Part shown: piece by piece, positions 25,338 to 34,978 of the stretch
Layout: every line of letters begins with the position of its first letter
How positions within the stretch are numbered: the stretch's first letter is position 1
DNA from: an uncultured Eubacteriales bacterium
GTDB taxonomy: Bacteria > Bacillota > Clostridia > Christensenellales > CAG-138
DNA: 52,377 bases
NCBI GenBank assembly: GCA_902798825.1
Contig: CADBYI010000026.1
Location: 1-52,377 of the forward strand
Reading direction: 5' to 3'
Translations under genes and position numbers: made by a program
Notes under the pieces: generated by a model
The model's database searches: none
Told to the model about the DNA's origin: nothing
What the model saw: the letters and a program-made list of their open reading frames with translations, nothing else

Positions 25338-25653
25338 GGCAAGGGTGGCCGTCATCGGCGACAAGGATTCCGTCATGCTCTTCAAGGCCGTGGGCATCGA
25401 CGTGTTCTATGAGACCGACGGCGACAAGGCGAATCGCCAGATCAAGCAGCTGGCGCGGGAGGGCTACGGGGTGATCTACCTCACCGAGACCCTCTATCCC
25501 CTGTGCCAGGACGCCATCGAGACCTTCCGTGCCGAACCCTATCCCGCCATCATTCCCATCCCGGATGTCCACGGCTCAAAGGGCACGGGCATCCGGAACC
25601 TGAAGGGATACGTGGAGACGGCTGTGGGCGTGGATATCCTATTCAATACCTAA
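25330..25653 (+). CDS. ntpG: V/A-type ATPase subunit F
   Basis: The 107-residue central-stalk subunit (Vma7/AtpF family, NtpG in E. hirae) has the Rossmann-like pattern [20 protein letters not shown], the strand GYGVIYLTE, and [17 protein letters not shown]. It binds subunit D in the rotor axle. It overlaps ntpC by 8 bases, so translation is coupled. Confidence 0.92.
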   Translation: MAKARVAVIGDKDSVMLFKAVGIDVFYETDGDKANRQIKQLAREGYGVIYLTETLYPLCQDAIETFRAEPYPAIIPIPDVHGSKGTGIRNLKGYVETAVGVDILFNT

Positions 25654-25669
25654 AGAGAGGCAAGTAGAT

Positions 25670-27433
25670 ATGCAAGGTACCATCGTAAAAGTTTCAGGGC
25701 CCCTCATCGTGGCGAGCGGCATGGCGGACGTGCAGATGTTCGACGTGGTCCGCGTGTCCAAGCAGCAGCTGATCGGCGAGATCATCGAGCTGCGCGGGGA
25801 TCGGGCCTCCATCCAGGTCTATGAGGAGACCGGCGGCATCGGCCCCGGGGAGCCCGTCTATACCACCGGGGCGCCGCTTTCCGTGGAGCTGGGCCCGGGC
25901 CTCATCGAGTCCATCTACGACGGCATCCAGCGGCCGCTGACCAAGATCCGGGAGCAGGCGGGGGACAGGATTCCCCGCGGCGTCATGGTGGACGCCCTGG
26001 ACCATGAGAAGCTGTGGGCCTTCACGCCTGTGGCCAAGGTGGGGGACGAGCTCACCGGCGGCGACGTGCTGGGCACCGTTCAGGAGACGGAGATCGTCAC
26101 CCACAAGGTCATGGTGCCCCCCGGCGTGTCCGGCAGGCTCACCTGGATCTTCGAGGGCGAGGCCAACATAATCACCCCCATCGCGAAACTGGAGAAGGAC
26201 GGCAAAGAGATCGAGCTGCCCATGCTCCAGCGCTGGCCCGTGCGCCGGGGCCGTCCCTACAAGGAAAAGCTGCCCCCCACGGAGCCCATGGTCACCGGAC
26301 AAAGGGTCATCGACACCCTCTTCCCGGTCGCCAAGGGCGGCGTGGCCGCCGTGCCCGGCCCCTTCGGCAGCGGCAAGACCGTGGTCCAGCACCAGCTGGC
26401 CAAGTGGTCCGACGCGGACATCATCGTCTACGTGGGCTGCGGCGAGCGGGGCAACGAGATGACCGACGTGCTCATGGAGTTCCCGGAACTGAAGGACCCC
26501 AAGACGGGCCTGTCCCTCATGAAGCGGACCATCCTCATCGCCAACACCTCCGACATGCCTGTGGCCGCCCGTGAGGCGTCCATCTACACCGGCATCACCA
26601 TCGCCGAGTACTTCCGCGACATGGGCTATAAGGTGGCCATCATGGCCGACTCCACCTCCCGCTGGGCCGAGGCGCTGCGCGAGATGAGCGGCCGTCTCGA
26701 GGAGATGCCCGGTGAAGAGGGCTATCCCGCCTATCTTAGCTCCCGTCTCGCGGAGTTCTACGAGCGGGCCGGCGTGGTGAAGGTCCTGGGCTCCGGCGAC
26801 ACCACCGGCGCCATCTCCGCCATCGGGGCCGTGTCCCCGCCGGGCGGCGACATTTCCGAGCCCGTCAGCCAGGCCACGCTGCGCATCGTGAAGGTCTATT
26901 GGGGCCTTTCCTCCAAGCTGGCCTACGCCCGCCACTTCCCGGCCATCGACTGGCTCCAGAGCTATTCCCTGTACCTGGATCGGCTGGAGGGCTGGTTCAA
27001 CGACAACGTGTCCCCCGACTGGGCGGCCATGGTCCAGAAGACCATGAACATCCTCCAGCAGGAGAGCGAGCTGGACGAGATCGTCCGCCTGGTGGGCATC
27101 GACGCCCTCTCCCACAAGGATCGGCTCACCATGGAGGCGGCCCGGTCCATCCGGGAGGACTATCTGCACCAGAACGCCTTCCACGAGGTGGACACCTATA
27201 CCTCCCCCCAGAAGCAGGCCCTGATGCTCAAGACCATCCTGGGCTACTACGAGAAGGCCAACGAGGCGCTCAGCGCCGACGCGCCCTTCAACAAGCTCAT
27301 CGCCCTGCCCGTTCGGGAGAAGATCGGGCGGTTGAAATACGTGACCGAAGCGGAGGCCCCCGCTGCCTATGAACAGATCATGCAGGAGATGGGCGAAGAG
27401 ATCGGCGCCCTGGTGGAAGGAGGTCTGAACTGA
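25670..27433 (+). CDS. ntpA: V/A-type ATPase catalytic subunit A
   Basis: The 587-residue catalytic subunit hydrolyses or synthesises ATP. The Walker A loop is GPFGSGKT (230-237), Walker B lies in the [17 protein letters not shown] segment, and the catalytic Glu is in GCGERGNEM. The A-type extra domain (about 110-190) distinguishes it from F-type beta subunits. Its last base overlaps the ntpB start. GAGAGGCAAG precedes the ATG. Confidence 0.97.
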   Translation: MQGTIVKVSGPLIVASGMADVQMFDVVRVSKQQLIGEIIELRGDRASIQVYEETGGIGPGEPVYTTGAPLSVELGPGLIESIYDGIQRPLTKIREQAGDRIPRGVMVDALDHEKLWAFTPVAKVGDELTGGDVLGTVQETEIVTHKVMVPPGVSGRLTWIFEGEANIITPIAKLEKDGKEIELPMLQRWPVRRGRPYKEKLPPTEPMVTGQRVIDTLFPVAKGGVAAVPGPFGSGKTVVQHQLAKWSDADIIVYVGCGERGNEMTDVLMEFPELKDPKTGLSLMKRTILIANTSDMPVAAREASIYTGITIAEYFRDMGYKVAIMADSTSRWAEALREMSGRLEEMPGEEGYPAYLSSRLAEFYERAGVVKVLGSGDTTGAISAIGAVSPPGGDISEPVSQATLRIVKVYWGLSSKLAYARHFPAIDWLQSYSLYLDRLEGWFNDNVSPDWAAMVQKTMNILQQESELDEIVRLVGIDALSHKDRLTMEAARSIREDYLHQNAFHEVDTYTSPQKQALMLKTILGYYEKANEALSADAPFNKLIALPVREKIGRLKYVTEAEAPAAYEQIMQEMGEEIGALVEGGLN

Positions 27434-28809
27434 TGCAGAAGGAATATCGTACCATTTCCGAGGTCGTCGGCGCCCTGATGCTGGTGAACCAGGTGGAGGG
27501 CGTCAAGTACGACGAGCTGGTGGAGATCGTCCAGGAGGACGGCTCCATCCGCCGGGGCAAGGTGCTGGAGGTCAACGGCGATAGGGCGCTGGTGCAGCTC
27601 TTCGAGGGCTCCCAGGGCCTCAGGGTCAGCACCGCCAAGGCCCGCTTCATGGGCCGGTCCATCGAGCTGGACGTGGCCCCCGATATGCTGGGCCGGGTCT
27701 TCGACGGCATGGGCAAGCCCAAGGACGGCGGCCCCGCCCTGATCCCCGAGAAGCACCTGAACATCAACGGCAACCCCATGAACCCCGCCGCCCGGGACTA
27801 TCCTTCCGAGTTCATCCAGACCGGCGTGTCCGCCATCGACGGCTTGAACACCCTGGTCCGGGGCCAGAAGCTCCCCGTGTTCTCCGGCAGCGGCCTGCCC
27901 CACGCTCAGCTGGCGGCCCAGATCGCCCGTCAGGCGCGGGTGTTGGGCTCCGACGAAAAGTTCGCCGTGGTCTTCGCCGCCGTGGGCATCACCTTCGAGG
28001 AGGCGGACTTCTTCATCAGCGATTTCCGAAAGACCGGCGCCATCGAGCGGACCGTCACCTTCATCAACCTGGCCAACGACCCGGCCATCGAGCGTATCGC
28101 CACCCCCCGTATGGCCATCACCGCGGCGGAGTATCTGGCCTACGATCTGGGCATGCACGTGCTGGTCATCATCACCGACATCACCAACTATGCCGAGGCC
28201 CTGCGGGAGATCTCCGCGGCCCGCAAGGAGGTGCCGGGGCGCCGCGGCTACCCGGGCTATATGTACACGGACCTGGCCACCATGTATGAGCGGGCGGGCC
28301 GTATCCGGGACAACAAGGGCTCCATCACCATGATCCCCATCCTGTCCATGCCCGAGGACGACGTGACCCACCCCATCCCGGATCTGACCGGCTACATCAC
28401 CGAGGGCCAGATCATTCTGAGCCGGGACCTGTACCGCAAGGGCCTGACCCCGCCGGTGAACGTGCTCCCGTCCCTGTCCCGTTTGAAGGACAAGGGCATC
28501 GGCAAGGGCAAGACCCGGGAGGATCACGCGGACACCATGAACCAGCTGTTCTCCGCCTATTCCCGGGGCAAGGACGCCAAGGAGCTGGCGGTCATTCTGG
28601 GCGACGCGGCCCTGTCCGACATCGACAAGCTCTACGCCAAGTTCGCCGACGCCTTCGAGGAGCAGTACATCTCCCAGGGCTACTACACCAACCGGACCAT
28701 CGAGGAGACCCTGGATCTGGGCTGGAAGCTGCTGGGCATCCTGCCTCGGACGGAGCTCAAGCGCATTCGGGACGCCTATCTGGACAAATACTACAATCCC
28801 GCGGAGTAA
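27433..28809 (+). CDS. ntpB: V/A-type ATPase regulatory subunit B
   Basis: The 458-residue non-catalytic head subunit alternates with A in the hexamer. It lacks the Walker A lysine loop: [19 protein letters not shown] stands in its place. The [23 protein letters not shown] region is highly conserved in B subunits. It overlaps ntpA by one base. Confidence 0.97.
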   Translation: MQKEYRTISEVVGALMLVNQVEGVKYDELVEIVQEDGSIRRGKVLEVNGDRALVQLFEGSQGLRVSTAKARFMGRSIELDVAPDMLGRVFDGMGKPKDGGPALIPEKHLNINGNPMNPAARDYPSEFIQTGVSAIDGLNTLVRGQKLPVFSGSGLPHAQLAAQIARQARVLGSDEKFAVVFAAVGITFEEADFFISDFRKTGAIERTVTFINLANDPAIERIATPRMAITAAEYLAYDLGMHVLVIITDITNYAEALREISAARKEVPGRRGYPGYMYTDLATMYERAGRIRDNKGSITMIPILSMPEDDVTHPIPDLTGYITEGQIILSRDLYRKGLTPPVNVLPSLSRLKDKGIGKGKTREDHADTMNQLFSAYSRGKDAKELAVILGDAALSDIDKLYAKFADAFEEQYISQGYYTNRTIEETLDLGWKLLGILPRTELKRIRDAYLDKYYNPAE

Positions 28810-28821
28810 GGGAGGACGCCT

Positions 28822-29454
28822 ATGGCGGCTATTCAGTATAAACCCACCCGCATGGAGCTGTCCAACCTGAAAAAGCGGCTCAAGACAGCGGTGCGGGGCC
28901 ATAAGATGATGAAGGACAAGCGGGACGAGCTGGTCCGCCGCTTCATCGTGCTGGCCCGGAAGAACAAGGAGCTCAGGGAGCAGACCGAGGCCAAGATGGC
29001 CGCGGCCATGCAAAACTTCGTCCTGGCCAAGGCCACCATGTCCAACAACGAGATCGAGGAGGCCCTCCTCTATCCCGCCCGGGGCATACAGGTGGACGCC
29101 GAGAAGCAGAACATCCTGTCCATCCCCGTGCCCAAGCTCTCCATGAGCACCTCCGAGGAGATCGTCTACCCCTACGGCTTCTCCTCCACCAGCGCGGATT
29201 TGGACGGGGCGGTCCAGGCCATCGCCGAGGCGCTGCCGCTGATGCTGGAGCTGGCGGAGGTGGAGAAGAGCACGGCGCGCCTGGCCGACGAGATCGAAAA
29301 GACCCGCCGCCGGGTGAACGCCCTGGAGTACGTGATGATCCCCCAGTACACCGAGGCCATCCGCACCATCCAGATGAAGCTGGACGAGAACGAGCGGGGG
29401 AATCTGTCCCGGCTCATGAAGACCAAGGAGATGCTGCAGGCCCAGGCCCAATGA
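28822..29454 (+). CDS. ntpD: V/A-type ATPase subunit D
   Basis: The 210-residue central rotor subunit is a long antiparallel coiled coil: KPTRMELSNLKKRLKTAVRG at the N-terminus and NALEYVMIPQYTEAIRTIQ at the C-terminus are conserved. The start follows GGGAGGACG. The stop overlaps the start of the QueG-like gene (ATGA). It closes the ntpFIKECGABD order, which is the same as in E. hirae. Confidence 0.95.
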   Translation: MAAIQYKPTRMELSNLKKRLKTAVRGHKMMKDKRDELVRRFIVLARKNKELREQTEAKMAAAMQNFVLAKATMSNNEIEEALLYPARGIQVDAEKQNILSIPVPKLSMSTSEEIVYPYGFSSTSADLDGAVQAIAEALPLMLELAEVEKSTARLADEIEKTRRRVNALEYVMIPQYTEAIRTIQMKLDENERGNLSRLMKTKEMLQAQAQ

Positions 29455-30377
29455 ACCTTGCAGAACTGGCAAAACAAGCGGGCTTTTCGGCTGCGTATCT
29501 GCTGCCCGTGCCCCAATACGACGAATGGACGCGCCGCCGTGCAAGCGGCGCGTTTGCGCCCCAGACCGGCTGGATAGAGGGGGACGCGGCCGCCGCCTAT
29601 CCCTGGGCCAACGCTCTGCTGCTGCTCATCTGGCCCTATGCCCCCCTGCCCCCCGACGCCGTGTTGTCCGGCTACTATCCCGCCTCCAACCGAAGCTATC
29701 ACGCCATGCAGACCCTGCGGGAGGCCCTGGCGGGGGAGGGGGTCCGGACCGAGCGGGCGGCGGTGCCCGTAAAGACCATTTTGGTGGATTGGGGCCTGGG
29801 GACGCGTCTCGACAGCGACCTCATCTTTCTTCCCGGCTTCGGCACCCGGTTCATCGTCCAGGCGCTGATGGCGGCCCTGCCCCGGGAAGCTCTGAACTAT
29901 ACGCCGAAAGGGGCGCCCTTCGAAGCTTGCATCCACTGCAACCGCTGCCGCCGGGTCTGTCCCGGGGGCGCCATCGGCCCCGGGGGCTACGATTGGCGTC
30001 GGTGCCTTCGGGCCTATGAGGAGGGGCCGGATATGCCCCCCTGGGTCATGGAGCGGATGAGCTGCCTTTTGGGCTGCGAGGTGTGCCAGGACGTGTGTCC
30101 CCTCAACCATTTCATTCAGCCCCGGCCCATGACGGAGGCGGAAAGGGAGGCCTTCGCCCTGGAAAAGCTCCTGTCCGGGGATTTGAAGCCCGCCCTCGCC
30201 ATCATCGGCAAGAACATGAAGAAGGGGGGCAAGCTCACGGCCCAGGCGGCGGTGCTGGCGGCCAACCAGGGGCGCACAGACCTGCTCCCCTTGCTGGAGG
30301 CCCAGGCCGCGCAAGCGGAGGGGCCCCTGAAAGAAACCCTCCTTTGGGCAATTTCCCACTTGCAAAAGGAAGCGTGA
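29451..30377 (+). CDS. QueG-like double 4Fe-4S protein
   Basis: The 308-residue protein resembles the epoxyqueuosine reductase QueG. It has two 4Fe-4S motifs: C160, C163, C166, C170 in CIHCNRCRRVC, and C209, C212, C216 in CEVCQDVCP (with C205 nearby). A C-terminal HEAT-like helical part follows. At 308 residues it is shorter than QueG (about 380), so it may be a divergent QueG-like reductase rather than the tRNA enzyme. It overlaps ntpD by 4 bases and is presumably translated with the ATPase operon, although no functional link is known. Its last codons contain the -35 element of the SRP RNA promoter. Confidence 0.75.
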   Translation: MNLAELAKQAGFSAAYLLPVPQYDEWTRRRASGAFAPQTGWIEGDAAAAYPWANALLLLIWPYAPLPPDAVLSGYYPASNRSYHAMQTLREALAGEGVRTERAAVPVKTILVDWGLGTRLDSDLIFLPGFGTRFIVQALMAALPREALNYTPKGAPFEACIHCNRCRRVCPGGAIGPGGYDWRRCLRAYEEGPDMPPWVMERMSCLLGCEVCQDVCPLNHFIQPRPMTEAEREAFALEKLLSGDLKPALAIIGKNMKKGGKLTAQAAVLAANQGRTDLLPLLEAQAAQAEGPLKETLLWAISHLQKEA

Positions 30378-30388
30378 TACGCTATACT
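30360..30388 (+). promoter_or_regulatory. SRP RNA promoter
   Basis: TTGCAA (30360-30365), 17 bases, TATACT (30383-30388). The -35 lies within the 3' end of the QueG-like gene. Confidence 0.8.
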
Positions 30389-30392
30389 ACTC

Positions 30393-30680
30393 TTTGCGTG
30401 CCAGACGGGGAGGTAGCGGTGCCCTGCACCCGCAATCCGCTATAGCGGGGTTTCATCCCCCGTTTGAGGCTCGGCGCTGTGGTGACTGCCGCGCGTACGG
30501 AGCGTTGAATCGTGGGACTCGTGCAACGGAATGACTGTGAACCGTGTCAGATCCTGACGGAAGCAGCACTAAGCGGAACCTTCCGTGTGCCGCGAGGTCT
30601 CCTGCGAGGAGCCATCGGCAATCGGTAAGACGGAATCGGTAAGACGGTAGCGACCTGTCGAGAACGGGGTGCACGCATTG
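30393..30680 (+). ncRNA. ffs: Signal recognition particle RNA, large bacterial (Bacillus) type
   Basis: The transcript of about 288 bases is the RNA scaffold of the signal recognition particle. The helix 8 core, where Ffh binds, reads TCAGATCCTGACGGAAGCAG (about 30549-30570). The 5' Alu domain reads GAGGTAGCGGTGCCCTGCAC, with CGCAATCCGCTATAGCGGGG after it, very similar to B. subtilis scRNA. The ends pair (TTGCGTGC with GCACGCA). This is the long form with an Alu domain, as in spore-forming Firmicutes, not the short 4.5S RNA. Confidence 0.93.
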
Positions 30681-30708
30681 AAAAAGGACGGTGAGAGCCG
30701 TCCTTTTT
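30681..30708 (+). terminator. SRP RNA terminator
   Basis: AAAGGACGG pairs with CCGTCCTTT across a 6-base loop, with T residues after it. Confidence 0.88.
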
Positions 30709-30921
30709 CAGGGATGCAGTGACTGGCGGCACCGTGATGGAGTTCAATTGTGTAAAGGCTTTTCTTGTCCCCGGCCTTTCTATGCCTGCCGCCAGGCCAA
30801 TGCTTTTTGCCGCATCCCCGGCAAACCTGCCGCAAGGACGCAACACATTTGCTCTTACACATAACAAAGCAACAGCCAAAAGTGCAACATCGTGTTAGAA
30901 ATAATTATGGAATCCTTTGCT
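30709..30921. other. Intergenic stretch without recognised gene
   Basis: This segment lies between the SRP RNA terminator and the lipoprotein gene on the minus strand. Open frames here are partly antisense to the SRP RNA and have no recognisable motifs or start signals. Base composition changes from GC-rich to AT-richer within it, which marks the edge of the atypical block that holds the next gene. Confidence 0.5.
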
Positions 30922-32238
30922 TCATTCCATCATTTCCCGCATGAGCTCATTTCGGGTGATGCGCGGTTCCACCGTGCTGCCGTCCAAAGCAGAAAGATAC
31001 ATTCTTTGTTTAGCTTGGTTTGGATCGTCGCTGCAATGGTAATAAATCTCCCACATGGGGATGTATAGCCCCACGTCATCCCGGTCTTTTTCGCAAATCA
31101 GTCCATAGACTAAAGCAACTTTCGATACATTCACGGTGCGTTCCGTAACGCCCTTGGGCAAAATAGCATATTGAAAGCCAAGCTGCTGGATTATGCGCTG
31201 CTGTATCGTGTCAAAACCCAACAACGCAGCGGAAGGTTGTATCACTTTGGTAGTTTCGGTCAATCCGGCCCAAACAACGGAAACGACCCCTCTTTCTCCT
31301 ACCACAAGATCAATATACTCCATTTCCCAAGGAGCGCCCGTTGCGGAGGCCGGATCCTTCGGATAATTGACAGCGCCGCTGTTTCGCATGTCAATTGACT
31401 TTGTCCCTTCTATGTCCCGAACATACCGAAGCCACCATACGGTTTCCCCTCGCTCCAATTTTGTTTCAGAAAACGCGAAGCCACGATCCGTACCCTCCAA
31501 CGAATTGCATTCCAATCCCATATTCATCAAAAAGGTGTCGCCTATCCGTATCGCTTGCTCCTCTGATATTGCAGGTGGAGAAAGGGGTTCATCCCCAGGC
31601 TCCAGCATTTTTTCGTCATAATATAGCGTGTGATACTCATCGCAGAATGCCCCGCCGTTATCCGAAAAATGGAACAACAATAGAGCTATCGTGTCATCGT
31701 CTTTTTCAACATAGTAACGTTTTGCCTGTTCAAACCCCTGTTGCAAGTCATGAGCCAGCTTGTCTGGCTTAGCCGCGGCACGGTTATATTCCTTTTGAAG
31801 TTCCTCCACATATTCGCTGTCAACTTCAACCAAGGAGCCAGCTTGCCCGTGGTAAGACAGGCAAGCGATCAGCTCCTCCTGTATTTCATCCCTTGTCCGC
31901 GCCCACTCTTCATATACTGTCCCGTTTTGATCGAGGGCATCAAGCAGTTTTCTGCAAAATGTCGGATCGCTCACCGTATTCACCGGACGGACCTCCAAAA
32001 CAGGAAACGCAGCGCCGCGTTGGATCTGTACGTCCGCATCGATGGCGATCGTAACGTTTCTCTGCGCCCGTTCCTCCAGCAAAAGGTGTTCAAGAATCTT
32101 TTCTGTACTTTCCTGAAATGTCGGACGGGCATCCACCTTGTCGGCATCCCCTTTGTTTACGACAAATTCTGCTTCTGGCGTGGGGACACACGAGCAAAGG
32201 CAGAAGAGAAGCAATATAACGAACACTCTTTTTTTCAT
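30922..32238 (-). CDS. Lipoprotein of a DUF6034-like family
   Basis: The 438-residue protein starts MKKRVFVILLLFCLCSC with the lipidated Cys at residue 17, followed by VPTPEAEFVVNKGDADK. The rest is a mixed alpha/beta secreted region with no known catalytic motif. The N-terminal PTPE-VVNK wording recurs in the neighbouring lipoprotein at 32278-33012, so the two are paralogues. I assign it tentatively to the Clostridia lipoprotein family DUF6034. The ATG at 32238 is chosen because GGAGG lies 8 bases upstream; a longer frame begins 10 codons earlier. Its codons are clearly more AT-rich than those of its neighbours. It would be anchored outside the membrane. Confidence 0.7.
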   Translation of the reverse strand: MKKRVFVILLLFCLCSCVPTPEAEFVVNKGDADKVDARPTFQESTEKILEHLLLEERAQRNVTIAIDADVQIQRGAAFPVLEVRPVNTVSDPTFCRKLLDALDQNGTVYEEWARTRDEIQEELIACLSYHGQAGSLVEVDSEYVEELQKEYNRAAAKPDKLAHDLQQGFEQAKRYYVEKDDDTIALLLFHFSDNGGAFCDEYHTLYYDEKMLEPGDEPLSPPAISEEQAIRIGDTFLMNMGLECNSLEGTDRGFAFSETKLERGETVWWLRYVRDIEGTKSIDMRNSGAVNYPKDPASATGAPWEMEYIDLVVGERGVVSVVWAGLTETTKVIQPSAALLGFDTIQQRIIQQLGFQYAILPKGVTERTVNVSKVALVYGLICEKDRDDVGLYIPMWEIYYHCSDDPNQAKQRMYLSALDGSTVEPRITRNELMREMME

Positions 32239-32277
32239 CTTTTCCTCCAGAAGAGCTAAATCAATCAACTACGCGGC

Positions 32278-33012
32278 TTAAAAATATATGCTTCCCTCAA
32301 ACGCGGCATATGCTTGACTATCTTGGTTAGGAAAGCAGACAGATCTTTTTTTCATTGTTTGCCTCCGTAATAAGTCCCAGGAGGGACTCACATACAGGGA
32401 TGACCCATCCTTCCGTCCGAAGACCACCGGCCCTTCTTTGCCGGCCACGGGCACCCGATAGCCCGTCACGGGGCGTTCCTCGTTCTGGTCCGGGGCCTGG
32501 TTGATCAGCTGCTGATAGTTCTTCAGCTCCTCCTCCACTTCCTCCCGGCTGAGAGGCGTCTCGTCCCGGTCCACGCCGTCGTCGGGGCGCCCCGCGTCCT
32601 GCCAGGCCAGCTTCGCCTCCGCCTCGCTCAGATACCACTCCATCTCCCGCTGGATGTCCGCCTTGGTGGGCAGCGTCGCCCGTTCAAAGACCGGGTCGGG
32701 GAAGAGGACGGTGAGCATTTCAACGATCTGCTCGTCGGTGAGCGGGTTGGCCCTCGTCCGGTACAGGGGATAGAGCCCGTCCGCCTTCTGCTCGATAAGG
32801 GCGGAAAAGGTCAGGGTCATCAGCTCCCCCTCGTAGACCTCGTCCCAGCGCTCCGGCAGGACCTGCGGCGTCAGGTCCCGTGCGCCGCTCAGCTTCTGCT
32901 CGAGGTCGCCGTCCCGCTTGTTCACCACATACTCCGATGCGGGCGTAGGCTGGCAGGCGACGGCGACAAACAGCAGCAGCACCGCCAAAAACAGGGTATA
33001 CAAACGTTTCAT
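32278..33012 (-). CDS. Truncated paralogous lipoprotein (DUF6034-like)
   Basis: The 244-residue protein has a signal ending in VAVAC (Cys about residue 20) followed by QPTPASEYVVNKRDGD, as in the neighbouring paralogue. Homology stops around YVSPSWDLL. The last 30 or so residues, starting RRQTMKKRSV, lie in AT-rich DNA and look unrelated. They include an internal GGAGG-spacer-ATGAAAAAAAGA that resembles the start of the neighbouring gene. The protein is about 200 residues shorter than its paralogue, so it is probably truncated by recombination. The ATG at 33012 follows AAGGAGGT. Upstream are three TTACAACT boxes in 11-bp steps, so it is likely controlled by a PhoP-type regulator. Confidence 0.7.
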   Translation of the reverse strand: MKRLYTLFLAVLLLFVAVACQPTPASEYVVNKRDGDLEQKLSGARDLTPQVLPERWDEVYEGELMTLTFSALIEQKADGLYPLYRTRANPLTDEQIVEMLTVLFPDPVFERATLPTKADIQREMEWYLSEAEAKLAWQDAGRPDDGVDRDETPLSREEVEEELKNYQQLINQAPDQNEERPVTGYRVPVAGKEGPVVFGRKDGSSLYVSPSWDLLRRQTMKKRSVCFPNQDSQAYAAFEGSIYF

Positions 33013-33076
33013 GGATGCTACCTCCTTCCAGATCTCGCATCCATGATACCGTCCATATTCGTCCAAAACGTCAAAT

Positions 33077-33106
33077 AGTTGTAATGGAGTTGTAAGATAG
33101 TTGTAA
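33077..33106 (-). promoter_or_regulatory. Triple TTACAACT box, 11-bp spacing (putative PhoP-type site C)
   Basis: On the minus strand TTACAACT occurs three times, at 33106-33099, 33095-33088 and 33084-33077, each exactly 11 bp apart. It lies 65 bases upstream of the truncated lipoprotein gene. The same boxes occur at 49906-49924 and 51838-51878. A -10 element at the spacing seen there is not obvious here. Confidence 0.7.
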
Positions 33107-33117
33107 AAGCCGCATGG

Positions 33118-34254
33118 TCATTTGCCTTCCGGGGGCGGCACATCGAAGGCGGAATAGGTTATGGCGGGATAGTAGTAGCAGAACTGCTCCCGCAGCAGCT
33201 TATACCGGGGCGCGTAACCGGTCTTGCCCCGCCAGCCGTCGCCGGTGGGGTTGCTGGCGGTGGTGTTCACCTCGCAATCGGGGAAGCGGCTCTTGAATTC
33301 CTCGATCTGCTCCGGGGGGATGGGGTTCCTGGAACACCACAGCCGTTCCAGCTCCAGCCCGAACAGGGGGGAGATGTCGGTGATCTGGTTGTTGGCGATG
33401 TTGAGATGCTTCAGATTTTTCAGCCCCGCCAACACGGAGATGTCCGTGATGTGGCCGGTGAAGATCTCCAGATATTCCAGCTTGGGGCAGTTGGCCAGGG
33501 CGGATATGTCGGTGATCTCGCCCACGGCCAGGATGCACACCTCCAGATCCGGCATATAGGCGGTGAAGTAGGCGTCGGTGATCTTGTCGTGGCCCAGATC
33601 GAGATACCGCATCTCGTTGCAGTAGATGAGGGGATGGGTATCCGTGTCGTACAGCCGGTTCATGTCCGCGTTGAAGGAGAAGCGGGCCATGATGGCGTCG
33701 GTCCGGCAGTGATAGATGCCCTTGACGAACACCCGCCAGACGATCTTGGGGCTGGGGTAGGCCTCTCTCAGGGCCGCCATCTGCTCGTCCGGGATGTCGC
33801 AGTACTCCATGTCCAGCCGGCCCACGTGGGCCATATAGGGCAGCAGATGCTCCAGCTCCTCCACCCGGTCCGAAAGGTCGATGTGGTTGAAGCTGACCAC
33901 CTCATCCGTCAGGGAAAAGGTGACGCCGAAGGCCGTTGTCGTGTAGTGGACCAGCAGGTCCGGGTAGCGGATCACCAGCTGGCCCGCCGCCTCCAGCGTC
34001 CAGGGGGAGCCCCCCTCCGCCGCATCCAGATAGACCTCTTCCAGATGGGGGAACCCGGAAAGGGCGTCGGACCAGGCCGCGATCTCCTCCGGGGCGATCC
34101 CGGACAGATCCAGCTCCCGCTCCTCCCCGGTGAGGGTCTGGCCCCCCAGCAGCAGGGACGCGGGGTCGGCGGACTGCCCCTCCTCTGCCAGGGCCACGCC
34201 CGACAGGCACAGCAGCAGGATCAACAGCGACAACAGCAGCGCGCGCTTTTTCAT
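33118..34254 (-). CDS. Secreted leucine-rich repeat protein
   Basis: The 378-residue protein has a signal peptide (MKKRALLLSLLILLLCLSGV, cleavage near ALA) and leucine-rich repeats. The clearest repeats are in the C-terminal half: MRYLDLGHDKITD, LEYLEIFTGHITDISVLAGL and LKHLNIANNQITDISPLFG, with the internalin-like NxITDISPL wording. No sortase motif or transmembrane anchor is seen at the C-terminus. Such proteins usually bind other proteins. The start follows GGAGGA. It lies between the dTMP kinase and the lipoprotein genes on the same strand. Confidence 0.83.
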   Translation of the reverse strand: MKKRALLLSLLILLLCLSGVALAEEGQSADPASLLLGGQTLTGEERELDLSGIAPEEIAAWSDALSGFPHLEEVYLDAAEGGSPWTLEAAGQLVIRYPDLLVHYTTTAFGVTFSLTDEVVSFNHIDLSDRVEELEHLLPYMAHVGRLDMEYCDIPDEQMAALREAYPSPKIVWRVFVKGIYHCRTDAIMARFSFNADMNRLYDTDTHPLIYCNEMRYLDLGHDKITDAYFTAYMPDLEVCILAVGEITDISALANCPKLEYLEIFTGHITDISVLAGLKNLKHLNIANNQITDISPLFGLELERLWCSRNPIPPEQIEEFKSRFPDCEVNTTASNPTGDGWRGKTGYAPRYKLLREQFCYYYPAITYSAFDVPPPEGK

Positions 34255-34276
34255 GGGGCGATTCCTCCTCCCGATG

Positions 34277-34945
34277 TCACAGAATGGGCGCCACCGCGGC
34301 GAACACCCGGTCGGCGATGGTTTCGATGGGCAGAAGGGCCCCCGCCTCCATGCAGGGGATCACCTGCACGTTGTTTAGGCGCTCTCCGAAGGACAGGTAC
34401 TTGGCCCGGGCCCGCAGCTGGATGGCGTCCTGCTTCTCGTACTCGTCCTTCTCGTCGCCCACGTAGTCCCTATAGCCCTTCTTGGTCACGTTGTCCTGGG
34501 CGGCGGACAAGTCCACGTCCAATATGAGGTACAGATCCGGCCGGGGCAGGCGAAGCTCCTCATGCTCCAGCCGGAGCACGAAGTCCAATATGTCGGGCTT
34601 GTCCACGTCCCGATCCCGGATGCTCTGATACACCGCGTTGCTCAGCACGTAGCGGTTGATGAGCAGCACGTCGAATCGGCCGTAGTCGAACCCCTGAAAG
34701 GCGGCCCACCGGTCCATGGCGAACCACAGGGCCATGCTTCGCTGGTCCACGTCGCTGGCGGAGACCCCGTCCTTTTTGGTCAGATACCGACCCACGCACC
34801 CGCCGAAGAAGCTGTCGTAGTCCGGGAAGGACAAAACCCCCACCCGCAGGCCCCGCTGCGTCAGCTTCTCCCGCAGCGCCTCCATCTGTACGCTCTTGCC
34901 CGTGCCGTCGATGCCCTCGAAGGCTATGATCTTCGTCTCGCTCAT
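34277..34945 (-). CDS. tmk: Thymidylate kinase
   Basis: The 222-residue protein is a nucleoside monophosphate kinase of the dTMP kinase family. The P-loop is FEGIDGTGKS (9-18). A central segment VLLINRYVLSNAVYQ stands in place of the usual DRY motif, and PDLYLILDVD leads into the lid. It phosphorylates dTMP to dTDP. The Arg-rich LID is weak here (AAQDNVTKKGYRDY), so a specialised member is possible. GAAAGGTCG precedes the ATG. The promoter is at 34979-35007. Confidence 0.85.
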   Translation of the reverse strand: MSETKIIAFEGIDGTGKSVQMEALREKLTQRGLRVGVLSFPDYDSFFGGCVGRYLTKKDGVSASDVDQRSMALWFAMDRWAAFQGFDYGRFDVLLINRYVLSNAVYQSIRDRDVDKPDILDFVLRLEHEELRLPRPDLYLILDVDLSAAQDNVTKKGYRDYVGDEKDEYEKQDAIQLRARAKYLSFGERLNNVQVIPCMEAGALLPIETIADRVFAAVAPIL

Positions 34946-34978
34946 AATCGACCTTTCCTGTGGTTCCTATTTGAAAGG

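Noticed and set aside
30547..30879. Minus-strand ORFs over the SRP RNA and its 3' flank
   Set aside because: They are antisense to a confident structural RNA and have no start signal or domain.
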